Source: Dehalobacterium formicoaceticum
GTDB lineage: Bacteria; Bacillota; Dehalobacteriia; Dehalobacteriales; Dehalobacteriaceae
Direction of reading: 5' to 3'
DNA length: 64,000 bases
Assembly: GCF_002224645.1 (NCBI RefSeq)
Contig: NZ_CP022121.1
Coordinates: forward strand, 1-64,000
Shown here piece after piece: positions 36,938-46,973 of this stretch. The number at the start of each line of letters is the position of its first letter. The stretch's first letter is position 1. Under the pieces are notes generated by a model. That model was given only the letters and a program-made list of their open reading frames with translations, ran no database searches and was not told where the DNA came from. A program made the translations under genes and the position numbers.

Positions 36938-38818
36938 ATGGCTAATACATCTAATGAAAATCAATCTAAAAAGCCTAAGGGCATCCTATCATGGTTGGAT
37001 GAAAATTTTGAGAAACCATTCCTCTTTATTGGTATGTTGGCGATAATTATCTTTATTACCTACCAAACCCTTTATCGCTATTTAGTTTCACAATTTTTTG
37101 GCGGAGCCGGGATTCCCGTTTGGACTGAAGAACTATCCAGATTTATCTTTATTTGGATCTCCTATTTAGCTGTTCCCATAGCCATTAAGGAACGTAGTAA
37201 CATTCGAGTAGATATACTTTATGACCGTCTTTCGGATCGATGGAAAAAAATCAGCTGGATTTTGGTGGATCTTTGCATTCTTGCACTCACTGGAATGATT
37301 TTCTACATGGGGATCGACCACATCCGGATGCAGTTTGAATTTCCCCAAAATACTGCTTCAATGGGTATCCCTTATTTTATTCCCTATTTAATCTTACCTA
37401 TTGGCTTTGGCTTAATGGCCATCCGTGCGATTCAGGATTTGATAAAAGAAATAAAATCAATACCAATGAAAGATACGCTTATAGGCCTACTCTGTGCAAT
37501 AATTATTGCAATTCCTCTCTTTATCGGCTTGGAATTACCTGCTTTGGTTTGGCTGTTCGGTTACTTTATCCTTTTTTTGGCTATCGGTGTGCCTGTGGCC
37601 ATGTCCTTAGGACTTTCCGCCATGGCCACCATTATCGGAGCAGGAACGATGCCGGTAGAATATGTAGCCCAGATTGCTTTTACATCTATTGACAGCTTCC
37701 CTATTATGGCCATTCCTTTTTTTGTTGCCGGTGGTGTTTTTATGGGCGTAGGGGGCTTATCCAAACGACTCTTAGACTTAGCTGATGAACTTCTGGGCAA
37801 TTTCACCGGAGGTTTGGCTCTAGCCACTGTTGCTACCTGTATGTTTTTCGCTGCCATTAGCGGGTCCGGACCTGCCACAGTGGCCGCAATTGGCTCTTTA
37901 ACCATTCCAGCCATGGTGGAAAGAGGATATGACAAGTATTTTTCCGCCGCCTTAGTTGCCGCGGCCGGCGCCATCGGGGTCATGATTCCTCCCAGCAATC
38001 CTTTTGTGGTCTATGGTGTTTCCTCTCAGGCTTCTATTGGCAAGCTTTTTATGGGCGGGATCGTACCAGGAATTTTAACCGGCTTAGTATTAATGGGTGT
38101 TAGTTATTATTACGCTAAGAAAAATAATTGGAAAGGCGAAGCGCGTAAGCGTACCGCCAAGAGCATTGGATTAGCTTTTTGGGATGCCAAATGGGCATTA
38201 ATGGTACCTGTGATCATTTTAGGTGGTATCTATTCAGGAAAGATGACCCCCACAGAAGCAGCTGCGGTATCTGCCTTTTATGGATTAATTGTAGGATTAT
38301 TTGTTTACAAAGGAATTAACATGCAGAATATTATTTCCTGCTTTATGGAGGCCTGCAGCACCTCCGCGGTTATCATCGTTTTAATGGCCATGGCTACAAT
38401 ATTCGGTAATATAATGACCGTTGAACAGGTACCGACGATGATCGCTGCTGCTATCCTTAAATTTACATCCAGTAAGATTATGATCCTTCTGATTATTAAT
38501 ATCTTCCTTCTCTGGGTAGGGACTTTTATGGAAGCATTGGCGGCAATTGTGATTCTCACCCCCATTCTCCTTCCCGTCGTAACCCAGGTTGGGGTAGACC
38601 CTGTTCACTTTGGCGTAATCATGGTGGCCAATTTGGCAATTGGCTTTATTACCCCACCAGTAGGTGTGAACTTATTCGTGGCTTGCGGAGTCGCCAAATC
38701 CAAAATCGAAGATATTGCTAAGGCTGTGATACCTATGTTGCTTGCTATGATTGCTGTTTTACTTTTGATCACTTATGTACCAGAGGTCTCCATGTTCCTG
38801 ACCAAGTATGTTAAATAA
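36938..38818 (+). CDS. dctM: TRAP transporter fused DctQM membrane protein
   Basis: 626 residues. Residues about 1-180 are the four-helix DctQ small subunit (FIWISYLAVPIAIKERSNIRVDILYDRL). Residues about 185-626 are the twelve-helix DctM large subunit with AISGSGPATVAAIGSLTIPAMVERGYDKYFSAALVAAAGAIGVMIPPSNPFVVYG. Fusion of Q and M is common. It uses a Na+ gradient to import the DctP ligand, here probably isethionate. Confidence 0.95.
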   Translation: MANTSNENQSKKPKGILSWLDENFEKPFLFIGMLAIIIFITYQTLYRYLVSQFFGGAGIPVWTEELSRFIFIWISYLAVPIAIKERSNIRVDILYDRLSDRWKKISWILVDLCILALTGMIFYMGIDHIRMQFEFPQNTASMGIPYFIPYLILPIGFGLMAIRAIQDLIKEIKSIPMKDTLIGLLCAIIIAIPLFIGLELPALVWLFGYFILFLAIGVPVAMSLGLSAMATIIGAGTMPVEYVAQIAFTSIDSFPIMAIPFFVAGGVFMGVGGLSKRLLDLADELLGNFTGGLALATVATCMFFAAISGSGPATVAAIGSLTIPAMVERGYDKYFSAALVAAAGAIGVMIPPSNPFVVYGVSSQASIGKLFMGGIVPGILTGLVLMGVSYYYAKKNNWKGEARKRTAKSIGLAFWDAKWALMVPVIILGGIYSGKMTPTEAAAVSAFYGLIVGLFVYKGINMQNIISCFMEACSTSAVIIVLMAMATIFGNIMTVEQVPTMIAAAILKFTSSKIMILLIINIFLLWVGTFMEALAAIVILTPILLPVVTQVGVDPVHFGVIMVANLAIGFITPPVGVNLFVACGVAKSKIEDIAKAVIPMLLAMIAVLLLITYVPEVSMFLTKYVK

Positions 38819-38905
38819 GGTTTTTAATTTCCACGCCTTAAGATTTGGATAAATTTATAAGTAAATAAAAAATATAATAATATTTATCGAGAGGAGTATT
38901 TTATT

Positions 38906-41389
38906 ATGGAATGCTGTGCAAGAGTATTATCACCCCATGAACAAAGAATCCAAGACGAAATTATGGGAAAGGCAAGTATTGAAGGCCGGGAAAGAGTCTT
39001 TGGTATTTTGAATAGTTTCCAAGGACAACGCCCCAGCGTGGATGTGGAAAGAGCCCAGTACTTTACCGAATCTTTTAAAGAAACGGAAGGTGAATTGTTA
39101 ACCTTACGTTGGGCCAAGGCTTTAAAGCACATTGCAGAAAACATCACCGTGTATATTGACGACCAGCAGCTATTAGCGGGCAGAATTGGCCATCCCGGCA
39201 GATATGGTATTCTTTACCCGGAATTAGACGGAGACTTCCTTGATTTAGCCGTTAAGGATCTTCCCAAGCGAGTGGAATCCCCTTTTAATCTCTCTAATAA
39301 AGATGGGGACATCATCATTAATGAAATTGCACCTTATTGGAAAGGTAAAACCTTCCACGAAGAATTTGCCCAATCATTACCTGAAGATACCTTGAAATTA
39401 ACTTATGACCCCAAGGATCTACTGAAATCTCGTTTCATCGTTAACGAAACAGCTTCCTTCCGTTCATCCATCCAATGGGTGCATGACTACGAAAAGGTGC
39501 TCAAAATTGGTTTCAAAGGGATCAAAGAAAAAGCTCAGAAGCAAATGGCCGCTCTCGATCCTATGAGTCCGGCAGACAATGTGGAAAAGAAGCCGTTCTT
39601 AGAAGCAATCATTACTGTATGCGATGCTATCGTACTTTGGGCTAATCGTCATGCCAAATTAGCAGCAGAACTGGCTGCCAAAGAAACTGATCCTCAAAGA
39701 AAAGCAGAACTGGAAGGAATCGCTGAAAGATGTGCTTGGGTTCCGGAAAATCCGGCACGTAATTTCCACGAAGCGATGCAATCTCAATGGTTCACCCAAA
39801 TGTTCTCCCGTTTAGAACAAAAAACAGGCACCGTGGTTTCTAATGGCCGAATGGACCAATATCTATATCCTTACTATAAAAAAGATTTGGCAGAAGGCAA
39901 AATAACCCCGGAAAAAGCCACAGAATTAATTGAATTAATGTGGGTGGCCATGGCCCAATTTATTGATCTGTACATCTCACCTGCTGGCGGAGCAATCAAT
40001 GAAGGCTATGCCCACTGGGAAGCTGTGACCGTTGGCGGCCAAACTCCAGATGGACGTGATGCGACCAACGATTTGACATACATTTTCCTACAGTCCAAGA
40101 GAGAATTCCCTCTGAACTATCCAGACCTGGCAGCGAGAATTCATGCCCGGGCTCCGGAAAGATACCTTTGGGAAGTAGCAGAAACTATCAAGGAAGGTTC
40201 TGGGTTCCCCAAACTGATTAACGATGAAGAAGTTATTCCTCTCCATCTGGCCAAAGGAGCGACTTTTGAAGAAATTTACGATTATGCTGTATCCGGTTGT
40301 GCTGAAATCAGAATGCCGAACAGAGACACTTACACCAGCGGCAACCCCTACATTAACTACGCTGCTGCTTTAGAGATGCTGCTCTATAACGGCAAAATGA
40401 AAACCTATGGAGATGAACAGCTGGGATTGGAAACGGGAGATCTTCGAGAATTTAAAACCTGGGATGAACTCTGGAACGCTTATATTGCTCAACAAGATAA
40501 TTTCCTTAAACACGCTTTCATCCAACAGCACCACGTAATTAGTAATAGAGCCAAGCATTTTGCGGCTCCTTTGGGTTCGGCAATGCATGACCTATGTATG
40601 AAAAACTGCATTGACCTGCATCAGCCTAATATTGAAGGCGGCATTAACTTAGGTTACTTTGAATGTATTGGTTATGCTACCGTGGTTGATTCATTGGCTG
40701 CCATCAAAAAGCTTGTCTTTGAAGAGAAAAAATTGACCATGGCTGAGTTATTAGAAGCTTTAGAAAGCAATTTCGAAGGCAAGGAAGTCATTCGTCAAAT
40801 GTTATTAAATGCTCCTAAATACGGAAATAACGATGAATATGCTGATTCGATTGCCAAGGATATGGATCTGGCTTCTTTGGAATACACTAAGAAATACTCC
40901 AAGGAATTAGGCGTACATCTTGATTTAAGATATGTACCCTTTACCTCCCACGTTCCCTTTGGTAAAGTAGTCAGTGCTACACCAAATGGACGTAAAGCCT
41001 GGACGCCTCTATCCGACGGGTCTTCTGCTTCACAGGGCGCCGATACCCATGGTCCCACAGCGGTAATGCTGTCCAACTTTGAATCGAAGAACTATGACCA
41101 CAGGGAACGAGCTGCCCGCTTGCTGAATATCAAATTTAGTCCTAAATGTGTTGCCGGCGATGAAGGTACCGCAAAACTGGTTTCCTATATCAGAACCTTC
41201 TGCGACTTGAAACTCTGGCATGTCCAATTTAATATCGTCAATAAGGCAACTTTGCTGGCTGCTCAAGATGATCCGGAAAAATACCGCAACCTGCTGGTGC
41301 GGGTAGCTGGATACAGTGCCTATTTTGTAGATCTATCTCCGGAATTGCAGCAAGATATTATTGAAAGAACTGAACACGAGGCTGTATAA
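38906..41389 (+). CDS. islA: glycyl radical enzyme, probable isethionate sulfite-lyase
   Basis: 827 residues. It is predicted to cleave isethionate to acetaldehyde and sulfite. The radical loop RVAGYSAYF places Gly802; the thiyl Cys465 and base Glu467 sit in [11 protein letters not shown]. Arg186, Gln190, Trp371 and Arg675 fall exactly three positions before the residues I recall for Bilophila wadsworthia IslA (189, 193, 374, 678; Cys468, Glu470, Gly805). The CutC/PD-dehydratase motif GCVEP is absent. There is no N-terminal targeting extension. The alternative is another sulfonate lyase such as HpsG. TRAP and activase neighbours and the acetaldehyde-type BMC favour IslA. Confidence 0.87.
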   Translation: MECCARVLSPHEQRIQDEIMGKASIEGRERVFGILNSFQGQRPSVDVERAQYFTESFKETEGELLTLRWAKALKHIAENITVYIDDQQLLAGRIGHPGRYGILYPELDGDFLDLAVKDLPKRVESPFNLSNKDGDIIINEIAPYWKGKTFHEEFAQSLPEDTLKLTYDPKDLLKSRFIVNETASFRSSIQWVHDYEKVLKIGFKGIKEKAQKQMAALDPMSPADNVEKKPFLEAIITVCDAIVLWANRHAKLAAELAAKETDPQRKAELEGIAERCAWVPENPARNFHEAMQSQWFTQMFSRLEQKTGTVVSNGRMDQYLYPYYKKDLAEGKITPEKATELIELMWVAMAQFIDLYISPAGGAINEGYAHWEAVTVGGQTPDGRDATNDLTYIFLQSKREFPLNYPDLAARIHARAPERYLWEVAETIKEGSGFPKLINDEEVIPLHLAKGATFEEIYDYAVSGCAEIRMPNRDTYTSGNPYINYAAALEMLLYNGKMKTYGDEQLGLETGDLREFKTWDELWNAYIAQQDNFLKHAFIQQHHVISNRAKHFAAPLGSAMHDLCMKNCIDLHQPNIEGGINLGYFECIGYATVVDSLAAIKKLVFEEKKLTMAELLEALESNFEGKEVIRQMLLNAPKYGNNDEYADSIAKDMDLASLEYTKKYSKELGVHLDLRYVPFTSHVPFGKVVSATPNGRKAWTPLSDGSSASQGADTHGPTAVMLSNFESKNYDHRERAARLLNIKFSPKCVAGDEGTAKLVSYIRTFCDLKLWHVQFNIVNKATLLAAQDDPEKYRNLLVRVAGYSAYFVDLSPELQQDIIERTEHEAV

Positions 41390-41400
41390 GTCCATTAGCT

Positions 41401-41426
41401 GAAGTCCTGCTTTTTAGCAGGACTTC
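41401..41426 (+). promoter_or_regulatory. intercistronic hairpin islA/islB
   Basis: GAAGTCCTGC (41401-41410) pairs perfectly with GCAGGACTTC (41417-41426). No long T run follows, so this is more likely an attenuator or mRNA-stability stem that lowers activase relative to lyase. Confidence 0.6.
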
Positions 41427-41478
41427 CCTATATCTGCATTCTATTGATTTTTATATTTAACCGAAGGGAATTTTTAAT

Positions 41479-42414
41479 ATGACAAGTAATGAAAATTTTG
41501 ACAAGAACAAAATGGGCTATGTCTTTAATATTCAAAGATATTCCGTACATGACGGGCCCGGTATCAGAACCATGATCTTCCTGAAAGGCTGTCCTTTAAG
41601 ATGCAGCTGGTGCAGCAATCCGGAATCCCATGAGCGGCATCCCGAAATAGCCTATAATAAAAACAAATGCATTGGAACCAATGAATGTATTCGTTGTATT
41701 GAGATTTGTCTCAAAGGGGCCATTAAAAAAGGACCTGATGACAAGATTATGATTGACCGGGAGCTGTGCAATAATTGCGGGGCATGTGCTGAGGTTTGCC
41801 CTGCCAAAGCTATAACTGTCTATGGAAAACTAATGAGTGTGGAAGAAGTTTTAAAAGAGGCGGAAGCAGACAGTATCTTCTTCTCCCGCTCCGGCGGCGG
41901 AATCACCATCAGTGGAGGTGAACCTTTTACGCAGGCGGAATTCACTATTGAACTGCTTAAAGAAGCAAAAAAAAGGCGGCATAATACAGCCATTGAAACA
42001 ACGGGTTATACAGATTGGGAAAACCTATCAGAGGCATGTAAATACCTAAACTCAATATTGTATGATATTAAATCCATGGACTCCGAAAAACACAAAAAAT
42101 TTACCGGAGTTTCAAATGAACTTATCCTCGATAACTTTAAGAAAATGTGTACTGCTTATCCCAGTTTAGCAGTACATGTAAGAACCCCGGTAATACCGGG
42201 ATTTAATGATACCGAGGGAGATATCCGAGCTATTATCGCATTCATCAAAGACTTCCCTAATGTAAAGTATGAACTTCTTCCCTACCACCGTCTAGGCCAG
42301 CAAAAATATGAGTTCATTGGCAAAGATTACCCCTGTGTCAATCTCAGACCGGATGATAATAAGATGAAAGTTTTAAATGAAATCGTAAACAATAGTTACA
42401 CCTCTGATCAATAA
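41479..42414 (+). CDS. islB: glycyl radical enzyme activase (radical SAM)
   Basis: 311 residues. The radical SAM motif CPLRCSWC (CX3CX2C, about 35-42) follows SVHDGPGIRTMIFLKG. Two ferredoxin-like clusters are present (CIGTNECIRCIEIC and CNNCGACAEVCPAKA, about 62-115), as in the larger activases. SGGGITISGGEPFTQAEF is the SAM-binding GGE region. It installs the radical on Gly802 of the preceding enzyme. Upstream RBS AAGGGAA. Confidence 0.94.
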   Translation: MTSNENFDKNKMGYVFNIQRYSVHDGPGIRTMIFLKGCPLRCSWCSNPESHERHPEIAYNKNKCIGTNECIRCIEICLKGAIKKGPDDKIMIDRELCNNCGACAEVCPAKAITVYGKLMSVEEVLKEAEADSIFFSRSGGGITISGGEPFTQAEFTIELLKEAKKRRHNTAIETTGYTDWENLSEACKYLNSILYDIKSMDSEKHKKFTGVSNELILDNFKKMCTAYPSLAVHVRTPVIPGFNDTEGDIRAIIAFIKDFPNVKYELLPYHRLGQQKYEFIGKDYPCVNLRPDDNKMKVLNEIVNNSYTSDQ

Positions 42415-42440
42415 AGGTCAATGATACCTCCGATTTATAC

Positions 42441-42472
42441 GAAAACCTCCTGCTAAAAAGCAGGAGGTTTTC
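42441..42472. terminator. bidirectional terminator between islB and the arylsulfotransferase-like gene
   Basis: GAAAACCTCCTGC (42441-42453) pairs perfectly over 13 bp with GCAGGAGGTTTTC (42460-42472), loop TAAAAA. It lies between convergent genes. Confidence 0.7.
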
Positions 42473-42537
42473 GACATTAATGTTTCAAAGAAAGCCGTGT
42501 GTCGTATAACCCTGAGAATGCTTGGAATATGACTATA

Positions 42538-44025
42538 TTAGAACTTGGTGTAGCCATCGTAATCATCATCATCTTGCAAGGAAAGATCCTGATCCCCGGC
42601 CGCTACGCAGCCTTGATGAACCGCAGGATATCCGATGGTTCCTTCTACTGAGCGTACATTTTCTTCCTTAACTTCACAATCAGCTGCTCCGGGAACGCGG
42701 AATTTACGAATGTCAAGCTTGGGGATAGCCGTTTCTTTTGGTTCGGGAAGCTGTGGGATATAGCTATAAGGATAACGATATCCGCGATAGAAAATCACAG
42801 CCGGATTCTCCGTAAAGGGGGAGATGAATTCCCACACAACTTCTTTCATTCTGGTAACTTCGAAGAAACGACCGCCTACACCTTCGGTAATAAAGGTGTT
42901 CCCATTAGGAAGACGCTGGGCAGCACTTGTTAATGGACTGTAGAAACGATAATCATTAATAAGGGGGGAACCGTAATCCATAAGTTCACTTCCCGCGATT
43001 TGCCAAACCACTTTCATGGTCACAGGGTTTAATTCCAAGACACGTGAACGGTCAGCAATGTTAACTTTGGTACCGTCTCTGGAGACATTACTGGGTGCGC
43101 CATATCCGGACCAACCACCATTATCAAAAATAAGGATGTTTCCCGCACCAGGTAAACCTTGGGGAATCATATGAACATGGTGTTGACCAATGATTTGCCC
43201 AATTTTCCGGAGCTTCGGATCGTCACTGAAATCAGGACCCATTTTCCAAACTACTTTTCCAGTTTCTTTGGAGATAATCGCACAAATATTGGACTCACGT
43301 GCATCCCAAATAATATTATCCGGATGGAAACGCTCATCACCTTTATCGTACCATTTGTTGGGCCCTAGAACGCTCATGGAGTTAATGTGCATCCAGTCAC
43401 CCATACCGCCTCCTGCTTCATGCATGTTGGGGTTCTTATAGATGGCTAATTTAGCAACAGCATCAAAGCCGTATTCGTTGAAATGATCTACAGCATTCCA
43501 CTCCCAAACAACATTGCCTTCCCAGTCTACTTCGACAATGACATCGTCCAGTAGTTGTTTATCGGAAATGCGTTTATTATAGCAGTTCTTATGACAAAGA
43601 ATTAAGGTGTTGCCACCATCGGTTTTACACTCCATGCCGGGAACATAATAACCAACGGGGTTCCCCTCTCTTTGAAAATCATGATGTTGGCGAGCCATCC
43701 ATTGCGGCTTTTCGCCTTCATCTTCAATATGTTCTAATTTGTTGAATTCCCAAACCACTTTTCCTTCCCAATCCACCTGAATCAGATCAACTTGATCCTG
43801 ATAGCCAAATTTACCGTTTCTTCTGCCGCGGCTCCCCATAACATAACCGCCGGGAAGAATTTTATTGGGGAAACCCATAAGATCTTTAAATACACGAACT
43901 ACATTTCCATTCATGTCGATGATTACAGTACCTAACTTTGGTGCATTCAAAATGGTATAACCGTTAAAACATTTTTCCGGATCGTACATGGTTACTCCTG
44001 TAGGATGAATAAAAGGTTGACCCAT
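42538..44025 (-). CDS. arylsulfotransferase (ASST)-like beta-propeller protein, divergent type
   Basis: 495 residues from the ATG at 44025 (AAGGAG, 8-bp spacing; the GTG at 44034 abuts the site). Repeated propeller motifs VDWEGKVVWEFN, VDWEGNVVWEWN and NPVTMKVVWQIAG, with GDWMHINSMS, QHHVHMIPQGLPGAGNILIFDNGG and RLPNGNTFITEG, fit the ASST superfamily. Two active-site His regions are present, but the Arg after FDNG and the third His region of bacterial AssT are not evident. No signal peptide, so cytoplasmic. The substrate is unknown and sulfotransfer activity is uncertain. Confidence 0.8.
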   Translation of the reverse strand: MGQPFIHPTGVTMYDPEKCFNGYTILNAPKLGTVIIDMNGNVVRVFKDLMGFPNKILPGGYVMGSRGRRNGKFGYQDQVDLIQVDWEGKVVWEFNKLEHIEDEGEKPQWMARQHHDFQREGNPVGYYVPGMECKTDGGNTLILCHKNCYNKRISDKQLLDDVIVEVDWEGNVVWEWNAVDHFNEYGFDAVAKLAIYKNPNMHEAGGGMGDWMHINSMSVLGPNKWYDKGDERFHPDNIIWDARESNICAIISKETGKVVWKMGPDFSDDPKLRKIGQIIGQHHVHMIPQGLPGAGNILIFDNGGWSGYGAPSNVSRDGTKVNIADRSRVLELNPVTMKVVWQIAGSELMDYGSPLINDYRFYSPLTSAAQRLPNGNTFITEGVGGRFFEVTRMKEVVWEFISPFTENPAVIFYRGYRYPYSYIPQLPEPKETAIPKLDIRKFRVPGAADCEVKEENVRSVEGTIGYPAVHQGCVAAGDQDLSLQDDDDYDGYTKF

Positions 44026-44343
44026 AGATAACACTCCTTACTTTTAATTACTTTTTTAAATTCACATAAACTGTATCTAAGCTGCATTAGCATCAACTAC
44101 AACAGGACCACAGCATACTACGCTATTAAGATAATCTGTCACAGCAACAATAACTGCATATATAATTAAATCTTATTAATATAATAGCATAAACATATAA
44201 TTAATGTTGTAGTATAAGCAACACTATTATTGTAATCCGTCTTACTATGTTCTTAAATATTTAATCGATTTTATGATATACTGTAGTCAATAACAAAATA
44301 AAAACCATAAATGATAAAATGCATTTCATAAGAGGTGTTTGTT
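44026..44343. promoter_or_regulatory. divergent regulatory region between ASST-like gene and crp/fnr gene 1
   Basis: An AT-rich 318-bp divergent intergenic stretch. It includes the inverted repeat TGTTG-N9-CAACA (44205-44223), a size plausible for a Crp/Fnr dimer, and a TTAAATATTTAA palindrome near 44255. No clear sigma54 site was seen. Confidence 0.45.
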
Positions 44344-45018
44344 ATGCAAGATAGTGAAATTTTATACTTATGGTCCCCTTGGTTGGATACCTCAAATACA
44401 CCTTGGGAAGAAATCTTGGATTTGGGTAGAAAGCGGCATTACAAAAAAAACAGTATCATCTTGGGGCAAGGTCAAACCGTTAGTGAACTCTGTTATTTGC
44501 ACACCGGTGAAATTAAATTATCCAGTACCAGTGCCAGCGGTAACGAAAAACCAATCTGGTATATAAAAGCAGGGAATGTCTTTGGGGAGGTCCCTTTTTT
44601 TGATCATGGCATTATGAATAGTTATTTTATCTGCACCGAAGATTGTAGTGTTTATTTTTTTAGTAAAGAAGTACTTATGGAAACTATTTTTCCTAAATAT
44701 CCCCATATTGTAATGAATATCTTTGAAACAATGGCTAAAAAGCTTCGCTTGATGTCCAGCCAAATTAACGATTTAAGCCTTAATCCTCCTAAATTACGCG
44801 TTTATAAAATGATCTATGCCTCATTGTCCCATAATGAAACTGCGCACATATCACAACAAGAGTTAGCAGATCTATTAGGTATGCATCGGATTACCTTAAA
44901 CCGGATAATTTCAGATTTAAAGAATGATGGGATTATCCAAAAAAATGAAAACGAAAAAAGATTTTCTCTTTGTGATCCTAAAGGTTTATTAGAATTAATT
45001 GAGGCTGAACAAGAATAA
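44344..45018 (+). CDS. Crp/Fnr family regulator (CprK-like), 1
   Basis: 224 residues from the ATG at 44344 (AGAGGTG). A cyclic-nucleotide-binding-type beta barrel (about 25-125, AGNVFGEVPFFDH) is followed by the long dimer helix and a winged helix with recognition segment QQELADLLGMHRITLNRIISDLK. It has no N-terminal Cys cluster, so not an Fe-S Fnr. The HTH reads like CprK of Desulfitobacterium, which senses chlorinated aromatics. It is divergent from an ASST-like gene, suggesting it senses an aromatic or sulfated ligand (inference). Confidence 0.85.
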   Translation: MQDSEILYLWSPWLDTSNTPWEEILDLGRKRHYKKNSIILGQGQTVSELCYLHTGEIKLSSTSASGNEKPIWYIKAGNVFGEVPFFDHGIMNSYFICTEDCSVYFFSKEVLMETIFPKYPHIVMNIFETMAKKLRLMSSQINDLSLNPPKLRVYKMIYASLSHNETAHISQQELADLLGMHRITLNRIISDLKNDGIIQKNENEKRFSLCDPKGLLELIEAEQE

Positions 45019-45041
45019 ACATTGTGAACCGGAAATAAAAT

Positions 45042-45080
45042 AAGCTGTTCCAACTTTCTTTTTGATCGTTGAAACAGCTT
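45042..45080 (+). terminator. terminator of crp/fnr gene 1
   Basis: AAGCTGTTCCAAC pairs 12 of 13 with GTTGAAACAGCTT, followed by AATATTTG. It lies 23 bp past the stop. Confidence 0.6.
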
Positions 45081-45159
45081 AATATTTGAATGAATAGAAT
45101 GTCTATCATTTAACTATCATTCGAGGATTAAAAAAAAACCAACCATGAGAAATTCCACT

Positions 45160-46377
45160 CTATGAAATAATCTGCGCAGCTAATTTTTCTTTATCCATGG
45201 TACATTCCAGATCTTTCAACTTCTCGCCATTACAAAGCACAACGACAGATGGTACTTCTTTAACATCAAACTTCTCTGCTAAGGTTTTCTTGGTAGAAAT
45301 ATCCACCTGTACAATCTTATATTCCCCACCTTGATCCTGAATCACTGCCTCCAACAAGGTGCCAAAATTCAAGCTTTTTTCCACAGTGGGATCCATAAAG
45401 AGCAATAAACTTTTACTGTTACATTGGAGTACCTTCGTCTTGAATTCACTCATTTCTTCAATATAACGCTCAGCGGCAACTGCAGCTGTTGCACCATCAC
45501 CGGTGGCGGTAGCAACCTGTCTCAGATATTTAACAATATTATCGCCGGCGGCATAGACACCGTTAACATTAGTTTCCATCATGTTATTCACCGGTATATA
45601 GCCTTTTTCATTCAGGTTCACTCCGCTATCCTTCAAAAACCCTGTGGAAGGAATCATCCCAACAAAGAAGAATACCCCCTGACACTCAAGGTTTGTTAAT
45701 TCCCCCGTTTTTAGATTCTTAACCACAACCCCTTCCACATTTTCATCACCTAAGACTTCTTCAATAGTCGAATTCCAAATGAATTCCATTTTTTCATTTT
45801 CAAAGGCCCTTTCCGCACTGGCTTTATTACAATCCAAGATTCCTTCATCATGGAGAACAATAACTGTTACCTTACGGGCAAACTTAGTAATAAACATGCC
45901 TTCTTCAATAGCTTGGTCACCGCTGCCCAGCACAACTACATCTTCACCTTCAAAGAATTCGGCATCGCAGGTAGCACAATAGGCAACACCCATGCCCCGC
46001 AGCCGTTTTTCTCCGGGTACATTCAATAATCTTGGTTCACTGCCGCAAGCCAATATCACAGCCGGGGCTGAAAATTCTTTGCCTTTTTTGGTTCTAATGA
46101 TTTTTTCGTCTTTTGAAAAATCTCCCCCAATGACCTCATCTTTTAAAAATTCTACACCAAATGATTCTGCATGGTTTTTAAAATCCTTCATTAAGTCCGG
46201 CCCATGAACTTTTGTGTAACCAGGATAATTAACCAATTCTTGAGTCGTATTTACCAAGCCGCCAACAGCACCTTTATTAATAACTAAGGTTTTAAGCTTT
46301 GCCCTGCCCCCATAAATGGCAGCTGAAAGACCGGCAGGGCCACCACCAATAATAATTAAATCATAGTTGTTTTCCAA
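45160..46377 (-). CDS. thioredoxin reductase-like flavoprotein fused to a Cys-less thioredoxin domain
   Basis: 405 residues. An FAD-binding GGGPAGLSAA (11-20) is followed by the redox-active CATC (134-137). The pyridine-nucleotide domain has GSGDQA (151-156), but the NADPH-specific HRRxxxR is replaced by VLHDEGI. AAGDN closes the FAD site. Residues about 300-405 form a thioredoxin-like domain (LLLFMDPTVEKSLNFG...KEVPSVVVL) without CxxC but with the cis-Pro loop. It probably reduces the thioredoxin encoded 48 bp upstream. The electron donor may be NADH or ferredoxin rather than NADPH. Confidence 0.88.
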   Translation of the reverse strand: MENNYDLIIIGGGPAGLSAAIYGGRAKLKTLVINKGAVGGLVNTTQELVNYPGYTKVHGPDLMKDFKNHAESFGVEFLKDEVIGGDFSKDEKIIRTKKGKEFSAPAVILACGSEPRLLNVPGEKRLRGMGVAYCATCDAEFFEGEDVVVLGSGDQAIEEGMFITKFARKVTVIVLHDEGILDCNKASAERAFENEKMEFIWNSTIEEVLGDENVEGVVVKNLKTGELTNLECQGVFFFVGMIPSTGFLKDSGVNLNEKGYIPVNNMMETNVNGVYAAGDNIVKYLRQVATATGDGATAAVAAERYIEEMSEFKTKVLQCNSKSLLLFMDPTVEKSLNFGTLLEAVIQDQGGEYKIVQVDISTKKTLAEKFDVKEVPSVVVLCNGEKLKDLECTMDKEKLAAQIIS

Positions 46378-46425
46378 TTATCTTCTGTCCTTTCTTATCC
46401 CTAAAATTTCGGATAATAATGCAAG

Positions 46426-46752
46426 TTAGTTGTCCAATACCTCGGCAATCTTTTCTTCTATCTGGTCATCCTCTACACTGCCAGCCATTTTCCCCTGATA
46501 TTCTCCCTCATTAAAGAATAAAATCTGTGGTACTCCTTTAAGAGAAAATTGCTGGAAGAGAGATTTTTGCTCTTCAACATCAACATAATAGAAACCAAAT
46601 TTACCTTCATATTGATCTACCAGGTCCTCTAAGACATCTGTGACCTCTTGGCAAACATGACAAGATTTGCGTGAGAAAATTACTAAACATGCTTCACCTT
46701 TATTATAGATAATTTCCTCAAAGCTACTTACTTCCAGTTGTTTCAAAGACAT
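46426..46752 (-). CDS. thioredoxin-like protein (CHVC active site)
   Basis: 108 residues from the ATG at 46752 (GAGGAG upstream). Active-site Cys31-His-Val-Cys34 is preceded by Ser-not-Trp (RKSCHVC), unlike the canonical WCGPC. The cis-Pro loop is GVPQI. The unusual dipeptide should alter redox potential. It is encoded with the atypical reductase, so the pair is probably a dedicated electron-transfer module. Flanking arylsulfotransferase-like and Crp/Fnr genes suggest a role in that pathway rather than general thiol homeostasis. Confidence 0.88.
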   Translation of the reverse strand: MSLKQLEVSSFEEIIYNKGEACLVIFSRKSCHVCQEVTDVLEDLVDQYEGKFGFYYVDVEEQKSLFQQFSLKGVPQILFFNEGEYQGKMAGSVEDDQIEEKIAEVLDN

Positions 46753-46973
46753 TTTCCCCACTCCTCTATTTTAAATATATTCTTCAACAGCATGATAACC
46801 CAGTGAAAGCACCATTTCAATAAGATATACTTATTATAAATATACTAGCTTTTAGGTTAAAATTCAGTAGCCTAAGTTACATTTTCCTGAGATATTTTTG
46901 AGATATATTTCATACAAAAATGACCCTAAAACAAGATATCGGAGAGTATTCTCATCCCCTCCAGTAAAATATT

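Noticed and set aside
38906-41389. Choline TMA-lyase or propanediol dehydratase
   Set aside because: The GCVEP motif of those enzymes is replaced by GCAEI. Sulfonate-type residues match, and there is no N-terminal extension of the CutC kind.
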